A model generated the notes under the pieces. The model searched no databases. It saw only the letters and a list, made by a program, of their open reading frames with translations, and had not been told where the DNA came from. Below are positions 1-10,375 of a stretch of 64,000 nt of DNA, one piece after another. Made by a program: the position numbers and the translations under genes. The DNA lies in assembly GCA_010093515.1 (NCBI GenBank), contig MU001682.1, forward strand, positions 7,997 through 71,996, read 5' to 3'. Within the stretch, counting starts at the first letter, position 1, and every line of letters starts with the position of its first letter. This DNA comes from Lineolata rhizophorae (lineage: Eukaryota; Ascomycota; Dothideomycetes; Lineolatales; Lineolataceae).

Positions 1-90
1 AAAAAAAAAAAAAAAAAACAAAAGGCAAGTTTCTAGTCATCGAACTAACACCATACGCAGAAAGTCAAGTATCGAGTACGACTGGCCAAG

Positions 91-1252
91 ATGGTCCTGC
101 GAGGTGTGAACTTCAGCTGCAGTTTGATCGTCGTGTCCATGCTGGCGACCGTCTTCACAATCTTCAACGCTACCAAGCATTTACCTCCTCGAAATAATCT
201 CCCCCCGTGGGCGCCCGACACTCCCGTCTGGCCCCAGATCACACTTTTGGTTATTGCCTGCATCTCTCTCGCCATGTCCATCGTCATCTTCTATGCCTAC
301 TGGAAAGGTGGTCACCGAAGAGCAGAGAAAGTAGCCGTCTACTACACCGTCTTTGCCGTCGCATTCTTCATCTTCAGCATCATCATGTGGGCCGTTGGAG
401 CGGGTATCCTCAACCAGAGCAAGGTATCTAGCGACGGCAAGGACATGTGGGGATGGAGCTGCAAGGAGAACACGCGCCGCGAGCTTTTCGAGGATGACGT
501 CGAATACGCCTTGTTGTGCCGTCTTCAGGTTTGTGTTCTCCACCACCACCCTAAACTCTATGAACATATGTAGCTAACCATACTATCACTGTCCGTAGGA
601 CTGGGCCCTCGTCTGCTCCATCATCGAGATCGTCGTCGAGATCCTCACCATCATCATCTACGGCGTCGTCTTCTACCGCTACTACTCGAAGCGGCGCCTG
701 CGCAAGTCGATGGCGATCCGCGACCGCGCCCGCTCCGACCTGTACCTAGCGCAGCTGCGCTCGCAGTCGGCGCCTAACACGCCGGGCCTCAACGGACCCC
801 TCTCGCCGCGCGACGGCGGCTGGCGGCCGCCTCCGGGTCACCCGCTCTACGTTGACCCCCAAGGTGCGGCCGAGAATGGCGAGGCCGGCGCAAATACGCA
901 GTACGCGGTGGCATCGCCGCGGTCCTTCACCGCGCCCAAGCCGTTCGCGCTGCAGCCGCCACCCATCAAGGTGCAGAGCGCGACGCCCAAGCCGGAGCAG
1001 GACGGCTTCGACCATCCCGTGCGCAGCGCGACGTCGTCGCCGCCGCAGATCCCGCCGCAGTCGCCCCCGCCGCCGCTCGCCTCGCCGCCGCCCTTCGAGG
1101 TCCAGCACGAGCACATGCCGGCTGCGCCCGGCGAGCAGACGTACGACGCAGTGCCCATCCCCGGAGCCTACGCGAGCCCTGCGAGCCCGAGCTTCCCGCC
1201 ACCGCAGCAGGCGAACGCGGGTGGGCCGTACGTGGCACCACATGCGCAGTAG
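91..1252 (+). CDS. Four-helix (MARVEL-like) membrane protein, conserved in filamentous fungi
   Basis: Two exons, 91-528 and 599-1252, give 363 residues. The 70-nt intron has a GTTTGT donor, a CTAAC branch site and a TAG acceptor; joining restores frame at LCRLQ|DWALVC. Hydrophobic segments lie near residues 8-27, 50-70, 82-108 and 150-172, the spacing of MARVEL-type tetraspan proteins. A basic patch (YYSKRRLRKS) follows the last helix. The remaining C-terminal half, about 180 residues, is rich in Pro, Ser and Ala (many PPxP stretches), probably disordered and cytosolic, perhaps binding SH3 or WW partners (inference). Role unknown; plasma-membrane or endosomal location is a guess from topology. 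The second exon is much richer in GC than the first. Confidence 0.8.
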
Positions 1253-4200
1253 GAAGGAGGTAGTGGGAGAGGGGTATAGATGATGATGACAGCGCCGTGC
1301 ATGCAGACTTGTACAGTTACCTTTACCTCGTTTTTTCTTCCTCTCTGCTGCGTGGGTGTTCTTTCGAGGAGTGTGGGGCGTGGGTTGGAGTGGAAGGAGG
1401 GATGCTGCTTTACGAGGGACGGTGACGATGCTCAGGAGACGGTAGGATAAATCGGTGAGATATTTGGTGAGATGTGTGAAACTGCTTTTTCATTTTCTTA
1501 CTCTCTTTTATTTGGGCATTTCCTTGCTTACTTTCTTCTTTTTTTTCTTTAGTCTCCATCTGGCTGGATACCTGTGTGGGCAACTTTTTGTCTGTTGTTT
1601 GAGTCGCCTGTCTCGTCTGTCTTCCCCCTCTATGATATCTGCTGCTCGCTGTCCCTGGTTCGAGAAGTTTGCGCGTCTGAACTACCAAATTCCTTTTTTT
1701 TTTTTTTTGCGCGCGTGATTTGGTGGCGGCAAGAGCAAGCACACGCGCATGCATATACACATACGCGCGTATCCGCGTGTAGGTTTTTGGCTTTTGTGGT
1801 CTGCGTTTGTCCATCGCTTTTTCTCGTCTTTTTTTCGGGTTCGACGGCGTTCTAGCGGGAGGGAGCATGGGGACGAGCAGTGTCTAGTCACGATGCGAAG
1901 GGGGCAGAAAGTGGCGGAGCGGACGCTGGGAGTGGGTTGGTGTAGAAGTGCGGGGAGTAGGGTCACGAACTGTTATCGCCAACACATGTATTTGGCCCTG
2001 TAATTACCCAAAATGAGAAGAAAGACATCAGTTTAATTTTTTGATTCTCTTCAATGTTTAACTCTTAGCTTTAGCTAGTATTATTATTTCGTATGAAGGT
2101 TGAGGGTAGACATCATGGTTTCCGAATTCTGGCGTAAACTGGGGCGGAGTACTACTGGCGGAGCAAAGTCAACCGAACTAAACTCCGCCGTGAGGCACAG
2201 GCGCCGGGCGCAGCTTGCCTCTACCTACTCAGCACACACTCCACTACTTCGTACGTAGTCCGCTCACACACTAACTCGGGACGATGGGAGACAGATAGCA
2301 TCAAACTGAGCGGCGCTGGCGTGACTCAAGCGGGACGAACGCATGAGACTCGAAGCGCCCGCCCACCTACCCGCCCATCTACTCGCCCACCAGAAGAACT
2401 CAACGAGGGGGGCAAAAAAATACTCGGAAAGGGAACCCTCAATTCCGTCCGTGCGGCACAGAAAAGGGCGAAGAGCGGGCGCCGAGCAGTTCGAAACGAC
2501 GGAAGCTTTGCCGCATTAGGTATGTAGTGCGCCAGTGTTCCCGTCGTTCGATCGAGTGCCAGAGCCGCTCGGTGCGGCGCGCTGACGAGTGGACTAAAAT
2601 AGCCGCCCCGGGTCAAGGTGGGCTGGCGGGTGGGTGAGTGAAGGCCGGGCGCTTACCGGGGGGGACTTGGAGGGAGAGGACCGTTGAGGACGCACGGGCG
2701 GGACGGGGAGAGAGCCCGTACGTTAGGGATGTAGGCACATTGTTGGAAAGTGCTAGGCGCGAGGGCGAGGTAGGCCTTCAGTGGACGAGGGTGGCGGTAG
2801 AGTTCGGCGTCGATGGAACTTCATGCATGCGGCCCGGGTAATAGTGGTTTCCTGTGTTGCGGAGAAGGTAGTCCTTTATTTTTCCCTTTTTTTTATGTTT
2901 AACTTTGAGCATGTATAGTTTGTTTGTGCGCCACCAACAGCGGATAACGGGACAGGTATGCAAGGTTGTCTGTTCGCGTTCATGGGTCGATTTAGTCGGT
3001 AAGAGGAGGTACATGCGGGGCAAGAAGGACGGACACGTATAACGGATACGTCGCTATGAAGTTTATTCGGACATTTACCCGGGAGGCATACCACATGCAG
3101 CGTCTATTTCCAAGACCATCACCTTGACTATCACCGATAACGGCGATAGGCTTTTGAGGTCTCGAATGTGGCCGCTCATGTGCCTTGCAGAACCTAAAGA
3201 TGGCATCGCAATGGGTGCCAACCCCGTCCTCCGTCCCCCAAATTCTGACGGCGCAGTCACTCATTCATTTATCATTACTGCCGCCGGCAGAGGCGCTCAG
3301 TCACACCAGACGAACCTACCGAGGTATAGACCAAATTTCCGACTCCGTGGCTCCGGCGAAGGTGCGCGCGCGTGTCGGGTCTCGTCAATAGCGGTAACTG
3401 CTTCCCCCAACGGTGGTAATATTGAAACCGTGGTTCTGGGGCATGGCTGTCCTGCGCCTTACCCCTCCTCTCCCCGTTGAGCCGTGGTACCGTTTCGTGT
3501 GTGTGACAGAGAGCTTACCGCTATTGCCTGGTGTCACTGCTACCACGGTTCGCTTCCACGCACGGCGCCGTTGCCGCTCCATTGGAAATTGCAGACATGC
3601 TAGTCTTCCATGTGTACTCAGGTAGGTAGGATACCTGCTCTGTGGAATCGGAGACTTGAAAAACTATTAGTTTCTATCATTGCACCATAGCGTCGACTCC
3701 ATTCAAAGGATCCCCTTTGTTGCTTCGTTCATTCTTTAGTGAGGCTCAAAATTTCGAACTATGTAGTGATGAGCTCAAAAGATAGTCAGCAGCGACAATT
3801 AGTTCCATGATACCTTGTTGCACTTAAGGGAAGGCATAATAGGTTGCAGTTACACAACTTATATAATAAATACGCAATTGTTAGACTTCCTAATATTCTT
3901 AGCGCACGAGCGGATGTCTAAATTTCTTTACTACTGCGGCCTGAGTGTTTACTTGCATCTGCAATTACTGCTAACCGACAAAAAGTGCCACAGCAAAGCT
4001 AAAGACACCTCCACCACACCATTCTCGAATCAGTTCTCCGGCTGACTCGATCTAGAGAGTGTGTGTGAGCAGGAGAGAAGACTAGAACTCACTAGACAAT
4101 CATTAAAAAGAAGCCGGCTGGATCTGTGTCAGTGGCACGTACTCTACGTAGTCACAATTCGGTTAGTTTAACCATATGCCTATGACTTCATACATTCGAA

Positions 4201-4654
4201 ACTATTCACTAGCCCGGGAACATGGATAATGCAGCAAACGAGCTAACAAGGGAGAGCTGAATTCAGTCTAAATACCACGTCTAGCCTCGTGTTCGGCCCA
4301 TTAGGCAGCTGCTGCAGATCTTCAACCCCTGGTATTTGTGATGTAAGTTTTGCCTGCCTCAGCCTTGGCCTAGGCTGCTGCCTGTTTGTTCTTCAAATAC
4401 CATTTAAATCTAGCTCGCTACAAAAATGTATACATACGACGCAAACTCCATAGTTGGTCTTGCGGAAAACTACTAAGCCGCTGGGAAAGTTCTCAAAGAT
4501 AAGTCTGCGGCTTGAACGTGGAAAATACACCCATTTTGTTGTAACTGAGGCTGGAGCTCGTCGGCTACAGATCTGCCTCTACCCCTCCTGCCCCGAACAG
4601 CGTAGTACTAGAGTACTCCTCCCTGAAGCGACCAAGCTACTTTGTCTGGTGGAA
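1253..4654. other. Intergenic region, about 3.4 kb, no convincing gene
   Basis: No frame here looks like a conserved protein. The first part is T-rich and probably 3' UTR of the preceding gene, with homopolymers near 1690-1710 and an alternating CA/CG-type tract near 1740-1785. From about 2290 to 2840 the DNA is GC-rich with repeated CCCACCTACCCGCCC-like blocks. I saw no tRNA or clear transposon ends. A 17-codon upstream reading frame (4426-4476) precedes the ATPase gene. Confidence 0.5.
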
Positions 4655-6064
4655 ATGGGCGCCGAATCACATCTCCCACCAGATCAAGAGCTGTACGTCA
4701 CATACCGCTCGCACAACTCCGGTAGCCGCATTCACACGGACACCACCATCCAGTCCGCACTGCTAGAACAGTACCCGGACAAGTGCCTCACCTGCACCCA
4801 TTGCGACCTGATCAAGTTTGCCGAAGAAGGCAACGCGACGGCCGCCATCGTCAAGGATGGCCCGCCGCGACTGTTCCGGCGCGACTTCGCCCCCGCTAAT
4901 AACACGATCAGACTTGCTGGTGACCGCGTTTTCGGGAGGCTGAACACGCAGGTCACCTTTGGCTGCTATGATTACGTCTGGACGGACCCGAACGGGCAGG
5001 AGCTCACTTTCCTCATATACGTTGTGGAAGGGCAGAGCAACCTGGGCGGCATTTGCGACCGCCGCTACTACATCCTTAAGGAGCCCGCCGAGGGAGAGGT
5101 CGTTGGCCAGGCATCCAGTGCCGCCGCTGACGAGCTGATCATGGCTGCGGGAATCTGGTCCGAGAGAAGTCATAACGAGGTGTGGGTCTTCGACCAAGGC
5201 AGATGGTTGAAGGATAAGGCGCTGTGGGCGGCCGTGCAGGATGCGGAGATGGACGACATCATCTTGGACGAGCAGATGAAGTTGTCTATCACGAGGGATG
5301 TGCTAGGCTTTTTCGACGCGAAGGATGTCTATGCGCAGTTTGGCACCCCGTGGAAGCGTGGGCTCATCTTCCACGGTCCACCTGGAAACGGCAAGACTAT
5401 GACCTTGAAAGCTGTCATGCGTATGCTGATGGCTCGCGAAGAGCCGATGTCGGTGCTCTACGTCAAGACGCTCGCACAGCGTTCGTTTGGTCCGCAGCAG
5501 TCGTGCCGTTCAATATTCTCAAAGGCCAGACAGGTCGCGCCGTGTCTGTTGATCTTCGAAGACATCGATAGTCTCGTCACCGACGCTGTACGCAGCTACT
5601 TTTTCAACGAGGTCGATGGACTGGAGATCAACACCGGAATTGTCATGATTGGGTCCACCAACAACTTGGACAAGCTCGATGCGGGCTTGTCGAAGCGTCC
5701 CAGCCGCTTTGACCGCAAGTACCGTTTCGACAACCCGCAATTTGAAGAACGGCTACGCTACTGCGAGTACTGGAGCTCAAAACTCTCGAGCCACCTAGCC
5801 GCCCACGTGACTTCGGCAGTGCCCCATCGCGTGGCGTCGCTAACGGAGGGGTTCAGCTTCGCCTACGTGAAAGAGGCATACATTTCGTCGTTGCTGATCC
5901 TGGTGCAGGAGTCAAGTACGAACGCTACCCCTAAGAAGTCGGAGGAGGATTTCAAATATGGCCGGTTTGGGTCCGTTCTTCAGCAGCAAGTTGCGTCCCT
6001 TAGAACTGAAATGAGCGAGGAAAATGAAAAGGCGGTGGAAAAGAGCAGTTCTAAGAAAAAGTAG
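4655..6064 (+). CDS. AAA-family ATPase (proteasome-activating-nucleotidase/BCS1-like fungal family)
   Basis: Single exon, 469 residues from the first in-frame ATG (4655). The frame is open back to a TAG at 4451-4453 but has no ATG in that stretch, so the N-terminus could be longer if an upstream exon is spliced on; 4655 is the conservative choice. A VWVFDQGRW segment precedes the AAA domain. Walker A is GPPGNGKT at about residues 241-248, Walker B LLIFEDIDSL near 298-307, sensor 1 is GSTNN, and KRPSRFDRK supplies the arginine finger. The C-terminus is Lys/Ser-rich. Members of this fungal family are annotated as AAA ATPases of unknown substrate. The ATPase core looks intact and active; the biological role is not predictable. 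Confidence 0.85.
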   Translation: MGAESHLPPDQELYVTYRSHNSGSRIHTDTTIQSALLEQYPDKCLTCTHCDLIKFAEEGNATAAIVKDGPPRLFRRDFAPANNTIRLAGDRVFGRLNTQVTFGCYDYVWTDPNGQELTFLIYVVEGQSNLGGICDRRYYILKEPAEGEVVGQASSAAADELIMAAGIWSERSHNEVWVFDQGRWLKDKALWAAVQDAEMDDIILDEQMKLSITRDVLGFFDAKDVYAQFGTPWKRGLIFHGPPGNGKTMTLKAVMRMLMAREEPMSVLYVKTLAQRSFGPQQSCRSIFSKARQVAPCLLIFEDIDSLVTDAVRSYFFNEVDGLEINTGIVMIGSTNNLDKLDAGLSKRPSRFDRKYRFDNPQFEERLRYCEYWSSKLSSHLAAHVTSAVPHRVASLTEGFSFAYVKEAYISSLLILVQESSTNATPKKSEEDFKYGRFGSVLQQQVASLRTEMSEENEKAVEKSSSKKK

Positions 6065-6257
6065 TGGATGAGCTAAATGAGGCAAAGAGACAGTCTAGAG
6101 AACAACTTAGCGTAGGTAAGGCGCAAGGAAATATACAAGACTTGAATAACAGTTGAAATGCTTTAGTATGTTAGCAACGAAATTCGTTCGTCTTATGCAT
6201 TGGGTAAATATACAATCAATACATGTTTTGACCCAAAGACCAATGTATAGTTTATCG

Positions 6258-6952
6258 CTATCTCATACTCCCGGAATCTGCTTTCCTCCTCTCTAGGATG
6301 CGGACTGCGGCTTGCCTCCGTTCGTCTCGAAGTGATAGGAATACCTGTGGTGACAATCAGCGATGACTCCAACGAAAGTCGAAATGCCGAATATTAGCAA
6401 GGAATCCGAACCCAGAACCAAGCCGCAAGCTCCAAAAAGCCCCATGTGAACACCATGCTGTTCTTCAAGTTCTCGCCCGGACCTGACGCCACGTTCGTAT
6501 TGCCTGCAGCAGCGAAGAGCCCACCCTTCTTAAACACGTAGGTGTAGCCGGTGACCGCGAAGAGAAACAAGAGTCGGATCGGGCACTGCGACATCCAGTA
6601 TGGCAGAGCGACTTCGTCGGCCATCGATGCCGCTGTCAGATCGGAAACGCCGAGCAGGCCGAGTGCGACGGCTATAAAGGCGGTTGCGGGTGAAGGGGAA
6701 TCGAACCGTATGTGCGGCTGCTCGATATGAGGGTAAATGAATTGCCTGTTAGAAATTGTGACCAAGACCTAGAAAATTATTCGCTAGGAGTGGTATGGGA
6801 ACACCGATACTTACAAGCTTCATAGCTTCCCCAAGTAAGAACACGATATTCTGATTGGTGATGGCGTCGGGCGAGGTGAGGAAAAAGAAACCCAGAGTCA
6901 AATGGAAGACTGATAGTCCTCGAATGATGGTGAAAGGAGATACAATAGCCAT
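6258..6952 (-). CDS. ILM1: ILM1-family membrane protein (increased loss of mitochondrial DNA)
   Basis: Three exons (6952-6815, 6717-6412, 6344-6258) give 176 residues. Intron 1 has GTAAGT, a CTAAC branch site and a CAG acceptor, giving GEAMKL|PHIRFDSPS as in family members; intron 2 joins AAWFW to VFLSLRDERR, also the family pattern. The ATG begins MAIVSPFTII, the usual family start; a longer upstream frame exists but is not conserved. Four hydrophobic segments (about 10-27, 56-74, 85-102, 125-147) and a short basic tail make a small integral membrane protein, probably of the ER. Yeast ILM1 mutants lose mitochondrial DNA; the molecular activity is unknown. It is head-to-head with the dipeptidase gene, 313 bp between ATGs. 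Family assignment is from memory of the conserved segments. Confidence 0.85.
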
Positions 6953-7265
6953 AGTGTGGGCGGCAAAAAGGCTGGAGCTGTTGCAGCTTGTCCGTGACGC
7001 CCGGCATGGAGATACAGAGTATGTGATGCCAAGCCCAACCCTTGCACGCTGCAACACTATACATAAGCGACGGATCGACAACACGCGTTCCGTGCCTGGA
7101 GGGTGATTACAAACCAGCTTCCAACGTCAACCGCGCTCTTCGGCTTCATTCAGAGCCGAGAAGTATAATGGACCGATAGTCAGTTTTCGATTTCACTGGA
7201 GAATCGAGGCTTTCATGGAACTAATCCGTCAATCGAACGACCAGCCAACCTTTTCTAGGACAGTG
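6953..7265. promoter_or_regulatory. Shared divergent promoter, ILM1-like / dipeptidase
   Basis: The 313 bp between the two start codons must hold both 5' UTRs and both core promoters. If the dipeptidase starts at the upstream in-frame ATG (7215) the gap is 262 bp. No motif stands out to me. Confidence 0.5.
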
Positions 7266-8798
7266 ATGGGCTCACAAAAGGAATCAGGCACTGGTAATAA
7301 TCCTGGCCAGCGCCGGTGGACTTTGAGCCAGATCTTGGGGATAGCGTCTGTATTTGCGATCGCGGCGCTACTGGCTTTCGCTGGATATGGAGGTGGCATA
7401 ATTACCGAATCCGTCCATCACTACTTGCTTGGCTCAGATTCTCCGGAGAGTAAAGCAATGAAGATTTTGACCAAAAATCCTCTAATAGGTAAAAGCCTCC
7501 AGCCCCAGTTCGAAGATAAAGAACTAACTGACGTTCACTCTAGACGGCCATAATGACCTGATGATTCTTATTAGATTCCTCTATAAGAACCATATATACG
7601 ACGACGAGTTCACTAAACCGTTTGAGGATGGAAGAATGGCCGCTCAAGTTGACCTTCCTCGTCTGGACCAAGGGAAGGTAGGAGGCGCTTTTTGGAGTGC
7701 TTTCATGCCGTGTCCCGAGAACGGATCGGACTTCTCAGACGAGAATTACGCCCCTAGTATGTCGGACCATCGTATTGGGACTGCTTTTTTCATGCATAGA
7801 TTCTCACGCTCTAGAAAGTCGTCCGCGCCACTCTTGAACAACTCGACCTCTTCCAACGCCTGCAGGTCAAGTACCCAAAGTACTTCACCCCGCCGGCTAA
7901 TAGTGCCGAAGCCCGCCACGCTTTCTCTGCCGGTCGTCTCATCTCGCCCACCGCCATCGAGGGTTTGCATCAGATCGGCAACTCGCTGTCTGCACTGCGC
8001 CTCTACCACACCCTTGGCGTCCGCTACGCAACGCTAACCTGGAATTGCCACAACATATACGCTGACGCCGCGCTCGTGTCTAACGATGAAGGTCAAACGG
8101 TCAAGTCCAAGCCACTCTGGGGCGGCATTAGCTCCGGTCCCGGCCGTCAGCTGATCTACGAAATGAACCGGCTGGGAATGCTAGTAGACCTATCACACGT
8201 GAGCGCGGACACGATGCGCGACGTGCTGATGGGGCAAGGGGCTAGAGGTGACGGCGTCCCCTCCTGGAACGGTAGCCTGGCGCCGCCAATATTCTCGCAC
8301 AGCTCCGCCTACGCACTCTGCCCGCACCCGCGCAACGTGCCTGACGACGTGCTGCAAATGGTTCGCGCGCGTAACGCGCTCGTCATGGTCAACTTTAGCC
8401 CCGATTTCATCTCGTGTGTCGCAAACGACGACCCGTCCGGGATCCCTGACTTCGTTGAAGCCAATGCAACTCTCGCTCAGGTCGTAAGGCACATTATGCA
8501 TATAGGCGAGCTAATCGGATACGACCACGTCGGCATCGGGACGGATTACGACGGCATCCCTACCGCGCCGCGGGGGCTCGAGGACGTATCCAAGTTCCCG
8601 GACCTTGTGGCTGAGTTATTGCGACAGGGCGTGGGCGAATATGACGTGGCTAAGGTTGTAGGGAGGAATTTGCTCCGGGTCTGGAAAGATGTAGACGAGG
8701 TTGCCGCCCGGTTGCAGCGGGAGATGCTACCGGCAGAAGATAATATTCAGCCTCTCCAAGAGGAACTCAATACGGAGGATGAGCTGCCGCTCGTGTGA
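7266..8798 (+). CDS. Membrane-anchored zinc dipeptidase (peptidase family M19)
   Basis: Three exons (7266-7488, 7544-7756, 7819-8798) give 471 residues; an in-frame ATG at 7215 would add 17. Intron 1 is 55 nt with a CTAAC branch site; intron 2 is 62 nt and the AAAG acceptor restores YAPIVRATLEQLDL. The N-terminus has one transmembrane segment (about 19-43), so this is probably a type II membrane protein. M19 metal ligands are all present: His77 and Asp79 (DGHNDL), Glu193 (TAIEG), His272 (VDLSHVS) and His306 (FSHSSAY), followed by RNVPDDVL and a GIGTDYDG motif. Family enzymes hydrolyse dipeptides, including D-amino-acid dipeptides, and human renal dipeptidase is the model. Catalytic set complete; expected to be active. 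Exact substrate unknown. Confidence 0.93.
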
Positions 8799-10375
8799 GG
8801 ATGGCTTTGACTGGACGATTCCCTAATTGTCGCACTTGCTTCAGAAGACGCAGGCTGATTCTCTGTATCAAGGCAGAACCCAAAGCCTCAAGATTGGCCA
8901 CATAGAACATTAGAAATAGACGTTTGGCACTTGCCATCGGCGTAGATGGTGATGGTGATGGTGATAGGTGAGTCGGCCTTCTGGCACTCTGGATATGTAC
9001 TCGAGTTGTATCACGAGTTCGCGATTAGTTGATCGGTGGTAGTGCCAATGTCGGTGTCCAGAGACGTGTCTCGTGAGGACGAGGATAAGATAAGTGATGT
9101 ACGTTTCTTGCGATCCTTCCCGGTGGAGAAAGTAATTATGCACCGTATGCCATAGGTGGACTGCATCGACATGGCGAAAAATCAAGTGATCGAGCTTGTT
9201 GCTCTACTGTTAGTATGTGTTGTGCCTTAAAAGTAGCTTCGACGTGCTTAGTGACTAAAGTCGGGTCGGTGGACATACAAACTGCGAATCCCAACTACGC
9301 CAAATGCTACACCACGTGCAGAAACACCTATGTGAATGTCGGTGGTGGTGGTGGAGGTCAAGGTGGTGGTGATGCAGCCACAAATGAGTTCGATGGAATC
9401 GGAGCCGGCAGTAAAAGTCGGTGTTGAACTCGTAGGGACAGTACCGGCTGCGACAGCGTCGGTAGGAGTGCCCCCGCGACATGTGATGCCGTTCGTCATT
9501 ATCCCATTCCCAGGGACAACCGAAGATGCATAGTTGCAACATGGCTTTATGAGAATCGGAGTCACGAATCTGAAATAAGTGAAGGAACAAATGAATAGCA
9601 GTGTCTATTTGGAAATCGAGGTGTAGGAGTAAAAGGCTGCGAGCGTGCCAGATATGCGGGAGACCCCATTATATGTCCACCGAAGCCTACAGCTGAATGG
9701 ACCAGACGTCTCGTGAATAACATAATGCCTGAGGTCTGAGACACAGCGAAGTTCCCAGGCGGCCATGTAGTATCGGAAGACGGATGGGCGGTCGAGCGAG
9801 AACAAGCCGGAGATGCGGCCACAAAATAAGACATGGGCAAGAGTTCGGTGTGTTTGACAAGAAGCCAGCGACACGAGACACCTTCGGGCACGCTTATAAG
9901 GGAAGCCTGACTGTGTAGTGTGAGGACGTTGGGAACACGTGCGTGCCGTGTGGGTGGAAGCCAATGCCATGAGACCGCAGCGCGCCTCCTGTAGCTCGCG
10001 TGGACGATTTTGTGGCGGTGCAGGGAGTGCAACGGTCCGTCGTAGCGCAGCGTTGTTCATTGGGCGATGATTCGGATGGCTGGATGTTCGGCGATGCGCT
10101 AGCCCGAACAAGGCCGCTAAGTGTGGCGCGAACGCGACGCGGTCGACGCGACTCGTTGCTCCGCGCTACCTCGCGTACCGGCGCTTCGTGCTCGAGCCAT
10201 TCTTTACCCCCAAGTCAGTGCCCATTGCCATATCTCCACCTTCGTGGCTGCTCTATCCACGTCCAACACATCCACTATCGCATTGCCGGATCGAACTCTC
10301 TTGAAAATTATTGTCTGTGGCTTCTCCGTAATCGCTGACTTCCTTACAATCATCCTTCTTCTTGTGCCTTTAGCG
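8799..10375. other. Intergenic region with simple repeats and weak minus-strand open frames
   Basis: Contains a (GATGGT)n tract near 8946-8970 and a GGTGGT tract near 9340-9375. On the minus strand, 9565-9248 is a Thr/Gly/Cys-rich open frame preceded by a good intron-acceptor look (TTATTTCAG), but no start exon with a signal peptide could be found; I do not call it a gene. The last part is the CDC6 promoter and 5' UTR. Confidence 0.45.
10132..10151 (+). promoter_or_regulatory. Cluster of ACGCG (MluI-box/MBF-like) motifs upstream of CDC6
   Basis: Three ACGCG cores occur within 20 bp (10132, 10137, 10146), about 230 bp before the CDC6 ATG. ACGCGT-type boxes bind MBF in yeasts, and cdc18/CDC6 is a classical MBF target in fission yeast. 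That they work here is inference. Confidence 0.5.

Noticed and set aside
710-1283. Overlapping minus-strand and plus-strand frames in the second exon of the first gene
   Set aside because: Shadows of the Pro-rich coding frame created by high GC.
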